Shown one piece after another: positions 1-4,828 of a stretch of 5,690 nucleotides of DNA. A program made the position numbers and the translations under genes. Each line of letters starts with the position of its first letter. Within the stretch, counting starts at the first letter, position 1. The notes below the pieces were generated by a model that was given only the letters and a program-made list of their open reading frames with translations, made no database searches and had not been told where the DNA came from. The stretch comes from Spongiibacteraceae bacterium (lineage in GTDB: Bacteria > Pseudomonadota > Gammaproteobacteria > Pseudomonadales > PIVM01). The stretch covers positions 1 through 5,690 of the forward strand of contig JAUXDF010000228.1 in the NCBI GenBank assembly GCA_030618505.1. Reading direction: 5' to 3'.

Positions 1-69
1 TGGATTGACAGCTGTATTGACAGCTGTATTGACAGCTGTATTGACAGCTGTATTGACAATAAGGGATAG
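1..69 (+). CDS. possible 3' tail of an upstream gene (partial, uncertain)
   Basis: The frame beginning at base 1 is open from the window edge to TAG at 67-69 and would encode Trp, then four Ile-Asp-Ser-Cys repeats, then IDNKG. If real, it is the C-terminal tail of a gene lying mostly outside the window, ending 10 bp before the next start codon, an operon-like spacing. Genes of the downstream family are often found beside pyruvate:ferredoxin/flavodoxin oxidoreductase genes, so that is a reasonable guess for the neighbour, but nothing in these few codons identifies it. The alternative frame from base 2 to TAA at 74-76 is equally open, and the repeat may simply be non-coding. Confidence 0.2.
   Translation, partial: WIDSCIDSCIDSCIDSCIDNKG
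4..58. repeat. 12-bp perfect tandem repeat, 4 full copies plus 7 bp
   Basis: The unit ATTGACAGCTGT is repeated without any mismatch at 4-15, 16-27, 28-39 and 40-51, followed by a partial copy ATTGACA at 52-58. Each full unit contains TTGACA, identical to the sigma-70 -35 consensus, and the 8-bp palindrome ACAGCTGT. The unit length is a multiple of three, so copy-number change would not shift a reading frame. Two forward frames run through it: one reads repeated Ile-Asp-Ser-Cys and stops at 67-69 (TAG), the other reads repeated Leu-Thr-Ala-Val and stops at 74-76 (TAA). The third frame is closed at once. The array lies directly before the ribosome binding site of the gene at 80. Lack of any divergence suggests recent expansion by slippage, which is inference. 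Confidence 0.95.
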
Positions 70-79
70 GGGATAAGCA

Positions 80-1093
80 ATGAACAGACTAGAGACAAAA
101 TATTTGGGCCTCAGTTTAAAAAGTCCTGTTGTGCCCTCATCGTCACCGCTGACAAGAGACCTTGATGTGGTCCGGCGAATGGAAGATTACGGCGCCTCGG
201 CGATTATTTTGCCCTCATTATTTGAGGAGCAAATACAGCAGGAAGAACAACAACTGGCCCGCTTTCTTCACTCCCAGGAACTCGGTCATGCCGAGGCCAG
301 CAGTTTTATGCCAATACCGGATGATTACAACAGTGCGCTGGATAATTATCTCGACTGTTTGAGCACAATGAAATCTTCTCTGGGTATTCCAGTGATAGCC
401 AGTTTAAACGGCATTACCGACGAAGGCTGGATTGAGCACGCTAAAGAGCTAGAGCTGCAAGGCGCCGATGCCCTGGAATTGAATATTTATTATGTGGCGG
501 CCAATGCGCAGGAAAGTTCTCAGCAGGTTGAAGCGCGCTACCTGCGTATCATCAAGCAGTTGAAAGACGAAGTGAATATTCCTTTGACGGTAAAATTACC
601 TTCCCAATTAACCTCCGTGGCACATTTTGCCGCCCAGGTAAAAGATTGTGGCGCTAGCGGCCTGTCTTTGTTTAACCGCTTTTATCAGCCGGATGTTGAT
701 ATTTCTACCTTGAATATAAAACCCGTGGTAAAGCTTTCCCAATCCCATGAAAGCCTGTTGCGTATTCGCTGGGTCGCCATCTTACGCAGCCAGCTGGACA
801 TTGATCTGGCGGTAACCGGTGGTATACACCATAGCGATGATATGGCAAAAGCACTGCTGGCCGGTGCTGATGTTACCCATATGTGTAGTTCCTTGCTGAT
901 CAATGGCACCAAACAGATCACTACAGTATTGGAGGATTTTGTTCGCTGGATGGATGAAAAGGAATACCAGAGTGTGCAAGAGCTTAAGGGTAGTCTTTGT
1001 CAGAAACATGCCATCGACCCTTCGGCCTATGAGCGCGCCAATTATCTTGAAGTTCTGGATAGCTACACACCGCCAGAAGGGGTTTTGTTCTAG
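80..1093 (+). CDS. dihydroorotate dehydrogenase-like flavoprotein
   Basis: This 337-residue protein has the TIM-barrel pattern of the class 1 dihydroorotate dehydrogenase superfamily. Residues 5-23 (ETKYLGLSLKSPVVPSSSP) form the usual first strand, LELN at 132-135 and VKLP at 171-174 match the flavin/substrate strands of PyrD, and VTGGIH at 245-250 followed by ALLAGADVTHMCSSLL matches the FMN phosphate-binding end. It is not a normal PyrD. In the class 1A motif ELNLSCPN the catalytic base is Cys and a later Asn contacts orotate; here the same stretch reads ELNIYYVA, with Tyr138 at the Cys position and Ala140 at the Asn position. A dihydroorotate-oxidising role is therefore unlikely and the true substrate is unknown. 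This sequence resembles the family annotated as dihydroorotate dehydrogenase-like, often encoded next to pyruvate:ferredoxin oxidoreductase. The start at 80 is supported by AGGGG at 68-72, seven bases upstream. No signal peptide or membrane segment is visible, so it is probably cytoplasmic. Confidence 0.9.
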   Translation: MNRLETKYLGLSLKSPVVPSSSPLTRDLDVVRRMEDYGASAIILPSLFEEQIQQEEQQLARFLHSQELGHAEASSFMPIPDDYNSALDNYLDCLSTMKSSLGIPVIASLNGITDEGWIEHAKELELQGADALELNIYYVAANAQESSQQVEARYLRIIKQLKDEVNIPLTVKLPSQLTSVAHFAAQVKDCGASGLSLFNRFYQPDVDISTLNIKPVVKLSQSHESLLRIRWVAILRSQLDIDLAVTGGIHHSDDMAKALLAGADVTHMCSSLLINGTKQITTVLEDFVRWMDEKEYQSVQELKGSLCQKHAIDPSAYERANYLEVLDSYTPPEGVLF

Positions 1094-1203
1094 AATTTGT
1101 TAAGTTTTATAAAAAATCTTTGCGCTAGGTCTCTTTTTTGAAAAAAATAGCTGGCGTCATCGTTAGTAACTATTTTCTGTCAACTACTATAGTCGAAAGC
1201 AGG

Positions 1204-1234
1204 TTAAAAAAACCTAAGCAATCGTAACTATAAT
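1204..1234 (+). promoter_or_regulatory. candidate sigma-70 promoter of the CheX-receiver gene
   Basis: A perfect TATAAT lies at 1229-1234. The best -35 candidate is TTAAAA at 1204-1209, a weak match with a long 19-bp spacer, so the promoter may need an activator or may be read by another sigma factor. Transcription would start near 1241, giving a leader of about 24 bases that carries the AGGGA ribosome binding site at 1254-1258. The short inverted repeat AGGTT-AAAAA-AACCT at 1201-1215 overlaps the -35 region. An earlier TATAGT at 1188-1193, inside the palindrome ACTATAGT, is a second, weaker -10 candidate. Confidence 0.4.
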
Positions 1235-1250
1235 CAACGTATAACAACGT
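1235..1250 (+). repeat. CAACGT direct repeat with 10-bp period
   Basis: CAACGT occurs at 1235-1240 and again at 1245-1250, separated by ATAA, so the copies are one helical turn apart. They sit between the TATAAT at 1229-1234 and the ribosome binding site at 1254. A direct repeat phased at 10-11 bp is the usual form of a binding site for tandem-binding response regulators of the OmpR/PhoB type, but six bases twice is a weak signal and no regulator is identified here. Confidence 0.4.
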
Positions 1251-1264
1251 GGCAGGGAATAACT

Positions 1265-2158
1265 ATGTCTCTCACTGATATCCAGAAGCAGGTGTTACAG
1301 CCTTTCATTGATGAAACCCTGGAAAATCTTTCCACCATGGCCGAAATGAATGGTCATGTTGAAGATGGTTTTGCCGATCAACCCGATCAATTTCGTTTTA
1401 AAGGTTATGCGATTTGTTGTGAAACAAGCGGCCATATTGAAGGCGTCGTTTTAATGCATCATTATCCGGAAACGGCCTTGGCAATGGGGAACTCCATTCG
1501 TCGTTGTGTCTTGGGTGATGAGGAAGTTATGGAGTCAATGACAGAGGATATGTCCGATGCTTTGGCTGAATGGGGGAACACCGTTGTAGGTCGTGCAACC
1601 CGATGCCTGGGTGAGAGTAATTTGGGAATACAGTTTGATGCGCCCTATTTTGTGCACAATACTGATGAGATGTCATCGATACTGACCGGCGTTACAGAAA
1701 TTATTACCGTGCCAGTACATATAGAAAATGTTGGCCGATTCTATTTTAATTATTTGATCCGTAATATTAATCAGGACGCCTGCAGAGGTCTTGCAACCGA
1801 TAAAAAGATTCTAATTGTTGATGATCTTAAAATGGTACGAACCTCTCTTAAACGCTATCTTGGCAAGCTGGGCTATGAAAATATTTGCGAGGCAGTAAAT
1901 GGCCAGGATGCGGTTGAAAAATTTGACAGCGAACACCCAGACTTTATGTTTATGGATGTTGTAATGCCCGAGCTTAATGGCAACGAAGCCCTGCGTAAAA
2001 TTCGCGCCAAAGATAAAGATACGCCGATAGTGATGTTGTCATCGGTCGCTGATCAGCAGGTTATCAGTGAGTGTGAATCCTTGGGTATTAACGGATATAT
2101 CGTCAAACCGCTCACCATGGTTGACGGCCCTGAAATGCTGGGTCAGTTTTTGTGTTAG
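1265..2158 (+). CDS. CheX-like phosphatase domain fused to a response-regulator receiver domain
   Basis: This 297-residue cytoplasmic protein has two parts. Residues 1-165 resemble CheX/CheC-type CheY-P phosphatases: a long acidic helix carries AEWGNTVVGRA (101-111), which supplies the ExxN catalytic pair as Glu102 and Asn105, followed by the family's Gly. Residues 180-297 form a complete receiver domain: acidic pair Asp186-Asp187 in ILIVDD, phospho-acceptor Asp231 in MFMDVVMPELNG, the conserved Ser259 in IVMLSS, and Lys281-Pro282 in IVKPL. There is no DNA-binding or enzymatic output after the receiver, so the CheX part is the only other domain. It may dephosphorylate CheY-like proteins under control of its own phosphorylation, or act as a phosphate sink; both are inference. 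The start is set by AGGGA six bases upstream of the ATG. No kinase, CheA or chemoreceptor gene is visible nearby, so the partner kinase must be encoded elsewhere. Confidence 0.88.
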   Translation: MSLTDIQKQVLQPFIDETLENLSTMAEMNGHVEDGFADQPDQFRFKGYAICCETSGHIEGVVLMHHYPETALAMGNSIRRCVLGDEEVMESMTEDMSDALAEWGNTVVGRATRCLGESNLGIQFDAPYFVHNTDEMSSILTGVTEIITVPVHIENVGRFYFNYLIRNINQDACRGLATDKKILIVDDLKMVRTSLKRYLGKLGYENICEAVNGQDAVEKFDSEHPDFMFMDVVMPELNGNEALRKIRAKDKDTPIVMLSSVADQQVISECESLGINGYIVKPLTMVDGPEMLGQFLC

Positions 2159-2173
2159 CAATGTAGTTTTTGC

Positions 2174-2212
2174 AATGCCCTCGTGAAAATGAGGGTATTT
2201 CGTCTTCTTGTA
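2174..2212 (+). terminator. candidate intrinsic terminator after the CheX-receiver gene
   Basis: Starting 16 bases after the stop codon, AATGCCCTC (2174-2182) can pair with GAGGGTATT (2191-2199) in a 9-bp stem with one G-U pair and an 8-base loop. The stem is followed by a pyrimidine-rich, U-rich tract (TTTCGTCTTCTTGTATT and onward). The tail is interrupted by G and C residues, so termination may be only partial. Confidence 0.6.
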
Positions 2213-2313
2213 TTATTTTCTTTCCTTCAGTGATTATTCTTTGTATAAAACACTCTATGTAGCTAATGCTGATAACAGCTGCTAGGCTTTCTGGCTAAGC
2301 TATGGAGTAACAA

Positions 2314-2793
2314 ATGAATACACCACTGACATCACGTCATTTAAAAAGTCTGCTGCTTGCCTATCTGGCGGTTGCTAAAAGTGAGCTCGATGAGCAGGGT
2401 TTTTCGCAGCTGCAGGAGGGGCAACTACCGAGATATATTGCTCTGGTGCAAGAGGTCTTGCCCTTTGATATGTTGTCGGATAAAAATATAATCAAACATG
2501 CCGTGTGTTCTTTGGCCGGTGATAGCAGCGTTGAGGAAAGCATAATGTTTTCTTTTATGCTATCTATCTATAAATTGACTACTGGCGGTTCCGGGCACCC
2601 TTTGGAAATGGGTATTATTCGCCAGAAGATAAATGGCATATTACCTGCTTTTGCAAAGGCGCGAGATAATGGCCTGATTCGTGAGGGTTTTTTTGCCTCC
2701 AATGAGGCGCTGTTATTAAGTATCGCCGACCAAAGTAAAGATATGCAAAATTCCCTATCGATACTGGCTGCTGCTTATAAAAAATATTCCTGA
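2314..2793 (+). CDS. hypothetical protein, 159 residues, unrecognised
   Basis: I do not recognise this protein. It appears soluble and mostly alpha-helical: amphipathic stretches rich in Leu, Ala, Lys and Glu run at about 8-24 (HLKSLLLAYLAVAKSEL), 40-50, 72-88 and 128-157, with a Gly-rich break TTGGSGHPLEMG at 89-100 that could be a loop or hinge. There is one Cys (65), no signal peptide, no membrane helix long enough to trust, and no visible nucleotide-binding, metal-binding or DNA-binding motif. The start at 2314 is supported by GGAG at 2304-2307, six bases upstream. A weak -10 match, TATAAA, lies at 2244-2249 without a convincing -35. It sits between a CheX-receiver gene and a membrane diguanylate cyclase, so a signalling accessory role is possible, but this rests on proximity only. 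Codon use looks like its neighbours. Confidence 0.8.
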   Translation: MNTPLTSRHLKSLLLAYLAVAKSELDEQGFSQLQEGQLPRYIALVQEVLPFDMLSDKNIIKHAVCSLAGDSSVEESIMFSFMLSIYKLTTGGSGHPLEMGIIRQKINGILPAFAKARDNGLIREGFFASNEALLLSIADQSKDMQNSLSILAAAYKKYS

Positions 2794-2855
2794 AAGGTGC
2801 TTTAATCGGGAAAATACATTTTATTATTCGCCTACAGGAATATGCTGGACTACGC

Positions 2856-2877
2856 TTTCAAGTGATATCTTTTGAAA
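2856..2877. promoter_or_regulatory. 22-bp operator-like dyad upstream of the diguanylate cyclase gene
   Basis: TTTCAA (2856-2861) and TTGAAA (2872-2877) are perfect inverted arms, and the 6-bp palindrome GATATC (2864-2869) lies exactly at the centre, with two unmatched bases on each side. In total 18 of 22 positions are symmetric around 2866.5. The element ends 35 bp before the ATG at 2913, and its right arm TTGAAA is also a fair -35 hexamer, though no good -10 lies at normal spacing. The arrangement fits a site for a dimeric regulator; an AT-rich chance palindrome is the alternative. Confidence 0.4.
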
Positions 2878-2912
2878 CCATTAATTCGTGTATTTGAGCG
2901 ATAAAACTAAAA

Positions 2913-4631
2913 ATGATAAATGGCCACCTTATTGCTATGTTCAGGCTGCTGACCATAATACTAATGACGATGGTAGTGCTCACAATCCCCAAGCTGGCTT
3001 TTGCTGATAAGCTGCTCGCGTCTAGTAGCAGTGCTGAGCCTATTGGTGAGTATCTTCAGGTTTTTAAAGAAGATAGTGCCCGCCTGAGTTTGTCCCAAGC
3101 GCAGCATCACTTTGATAGTGGTGAGGCAGTTTTAGTTAGTAAGAAAATTATTGGTTTTGGTTTAGGTTCAAACCCTCTCTGGTTAAAACTGGAAGTGGAT
3201 AATCAGCAGCAGACTTCAATTGAAAGACGATTACTGATTGAAACATCCTGGTTAGATGCCATCGAAATCTATGTTGTTCGTAAAGGTAGTGTTGTAGAAC
3301 AGTTTTTCATGGGTGATAAGCAGGGTTTTTCAGAGCGCCCGGTTTTAAGCCGATTTTTCTCCTTTGATCACCATTATCTCACCGGCACGACTAGCATATT
3401 TATCCGGGTAGAAACACCTGATCCGATGAGTCTACCCTTGTATTTCCTTTCGGTTGAAGATGCAGCTAATCGCAATTTATTTCAGGCCTACAGTTATGGT
3501 TTGTTGTACGGAGCAGTTTTTTCTTTGTTGTTGTATAACCTGATGCTTTATATGGGCCTGCGGACCAGTCGCCATTTGTATTTCTCGTTATATCTGTTTA
3601 GTTTTCTGGCCATGAGCCTGTCTTATACAGGGCATGGCTTTCAATGGTTTTGGTCGTTTTCGCGGCTTTGGCAACAATGGTCAAACCCTGTATTGATGAT
3701 GCTGTTTAACCTCAGTGGATTATTGTTTGCCGTGGTATTTTTAAATGTGCGCAATAACATGCCGCGCCTTTATCGAGTGGTGGTTACTTATTGTCTGGCA
3801 TTTTCAATATTCCAAATATTATTCATTCTTTTGGGTAAGCAATATTTATCAGTCAGCTTGGCATTCTTTTTTATGCTGATGTTCTCCATCATCATGGTAT
3901 TGCTGGGTGCTTTGTCACTTAAATATGAAAATACCTCAGCAGGGTATTTTCTGTTTGCCGCAATTTTTGGTGCTGTGGGATCCGCGCTCACTGCCTGTTC
4001 CGTGCTTGGTTTTATTCCCTATAATCAGTTCACCTACCATGCGGTAGATATTGGCATATTATTGGATATGGTGCTGCTAGCGTTGGCGCTGGCTGAGCAG
4101 TTTCGAATTGCTGAAAAGGAAAAAATTAGAGCGGAGATATTGGCACGGTTCGATCCGCTCACCAAATTGTATAATCGACGTGCTTTCTTTGAAAAGGTCG
4201 AGCCGCTGTGGGTGTTGTCAAACAGGAACAACGGTTCTCGTGCCATTATTATTTTTGATATCGATTACTTCAAAGCGATCAACGACAATTATGGTCATGC
4301 CGGAGGAGATGCTGTATTGGAGGCCCTGGGACAACAAATGGATTATCAGATTCGAGCCTGTGATGTGTCTGCTCGCTGGGGAGGCGAGGAGTTTATCGTC
4401 TTTTTGTACGACGCAGGGCTTGAAGATGCTGTGCTGGTGGCAAAAAAGCTGCAGCAGGCAATGGCAGGTATTGTTGTTGATTCTGACGAAGGAAAAATAT
4501 CATTCACAGCCAGCTTTGGTGTTTCGGTATATGAGGGCAGCAATTACTCGCTAGCAGAGCTGATTGCTCAAGCTGATAAAAAACTCTATCGGGCAAAGGG
4601 CCGAGGGCGTAACCAAGTGTGTTATCTATAG
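2913..4631 (+). CDS. 7TMR-DISM membrane receptor with GGDEF diguanylate cyclase domain
   Basis: This 572-residue inner-membrane sensor enzyme makes cyclic di-GMP from two GTP. A signal peptide (hydrophobic 11-26, likely cleavage after LAFA at Ala31) exports the N-terminus. Residues about 40-180 form a periplasmic sensor domain of the 7TMR-DISMED2 type (NPLWLKLEV at 87-95 is typical), which may bind carbohydrate-like ligands. Seven hydrophobic segments follow at roughly 194-214, 222-238, 258-277, 287-307, 310-333, 343-363 and 377-394, matching 7TMR-DISM. A charged linker (EQFRIAEKEKIRAEILARF, 395-413) leads to DPLTKLYNRRAF and the GGDEF domain: FDIDYFKAIND at 448-458 with metal-binding Asp449, signature GGEEF at 490-494, and inhibitory-site RACD at 481-484, five residues before it. 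Both catalysis and product feedback should therefore be intact. No EAL domain is present. The frame has a stop at 2895-2897, so the start is ATG 2913 or ATG 2937; neither has a clear Shine-Dalgarno, and both retain the signal peptide. Confidence 0.93.
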   Translation: MINGHLIAMFRLLTIILMTMVVLTIPKLAFADKLLASSSSAEPIGEYLQVFKEDSARLSLSQAQHHFDSGEAVLVSKKIIGFGLGSNPLWLKLEVDNQQQTSIERRLLIETSWLDAIEIYVVRKGSVVEQFFMGDKQGFSERPVLSRFFSFDHHYLTGTTSIFIRVETPDPMSLPLYFLSVEDAANRNLFQAYSYGLLYGAVFSLLLYNLMLYMGLRTSRHLYFSLYLFSFLAMSLSYTGHGFQWFWSFSRLWQQWSNPVLMMLFNLSGLLFAVVFLNVRNNMPRLYRVVVTYCLAFSIFQILFILLGKQYLSVSLAFFFMLMFSIIMVLLGALSLKYENTSAGYFLFAAIFGAVGSALTACSVLGFIPYNQFTYHAVDIGILLDMVLLALALAEQFRIAEKEKIRAEILARFDPLTKLYNRRAFFEKVEPLWVLSNRNNGSRAIIIFDIDYFKAINDNYGHAGGDAVLEALGQQMDYQIRACDVSARWGGEEFIVFLYDAGLEDAVLVAKKLQQAMAGIVVDSDEGKISFTASFGVSVYEGSNYSLAELIAQADKKLYRAKGRGRNQVCYL

Positions 4632-4675
4632 CGGTCTTACCAATCTGAAGGATTACATGAATGACTGTTTGGTCT

Positions 4676-4746
4676 GCCCGGGCTAGCCGGAGTGACTTTC
4701 CATAATACAAGACTGGCCAGATATGAACTGCTGAACTGCAGCGCTG
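4676..4746. other. intergenic cluster of short palindromes before the LLM gene
   Basis: The 197-bp gap between the cyclase stop and the next start holds no gene that I can support. Within 71 bp there are four perfect 8-bp palindromes: GCCCGGGC (4676-4683), GGCTAGCC (4681-4688, overlapping the first), CTGGCCAG (4713-4720) and CAGCGCTG (4739-4746). Random sequence would give well under one in that length. No long hairpin followed by a U-tract is formed, so this does not look like a standard terminator. A regulatory region for the downstream gene is one reading. Confidence 0.4.
4724..4739 (+). repeat. TGAACTGC tandem duplication
   Basis: TGAACTGC occurs at 4724-4731 and is repeated immediately and exactly at 4732-4739. 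It lies inside the palindrome cluster about 90 bp upstream of the LLM oxidoreductase start. It could be part of a regulator binding site or a slippage product. Confidence 0.6.
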
Positions 4747-4747
4747 G

Positions 4748-4774
4748 TTGCATACAAACTTTACACTTTATTCT
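4748..4774 (+). promoter_or_regulatory. weak promoter candidate for the LLM gene
   Basis: TTGCAT (4748-4753) and TATTCT (4769-4774) each match four of six sigma-70 consensus positions, but the spacer is only 15 bp. This is the best pair I find in the gap. It lies just downstream of the palindrome cluster and would give a leader of roughly 45-50 bases. Confidence 0.2.
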
Positions 4775-4828
4775 ATTGCTGAATGCCCGCGTATTAAGGG
4801 CGCAACTTCAGAATCCGGAGGTGTTTGG

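Noticed and set aside
41..76. Sigma-70 promoter from TTGACA at 41-46 or 53-58
   Set aside because: Neither copy has a recognisable -10 hexamer at 16-18 bp; the sequence there is GGATAG or AGCAAT-like, and the start codon is too close to the last copy.
162..362. Second-frame open stretch and antisense frames within the dihydroorotate dehydrogenase-like gene
   Set aside because: They lie wholly inside a gene with clear family motifs and encode low-information peptides.
1130..1150. T-run followed by A-run (TTTTTT-G-AAAAAA) as a terminator for the first gene
   Set aside because: The loop would be one base and the stem has only A-U pairs, with no GC stem and no following U-tract. At most it is curved AT-rich DNA.
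2794..2912. Terminator or small RNA in the gap before the cyclase gene
   Set aside because: The only notable structure is the 22-bp dyad; its arms are AT-rich and no U-tract follows, so terminator or RNA gene calls are not supported.
4108..4554. Forward open frame of 148 codons inside the cyclase gene
   Set aside because: It overlaps the GGDEF-coding region in another frame, encodes a Cys/Trp/Arg-rich composition with no family character, and has no independent support.
4632..4828. tRNA or structured RNA in the palindrome-rich gap
   Set aside because: No cloverleaf pairing, no GTTCRA-type T-loop motif and no acceptor stem are visible; the palindromes are short and mostly self-contained.
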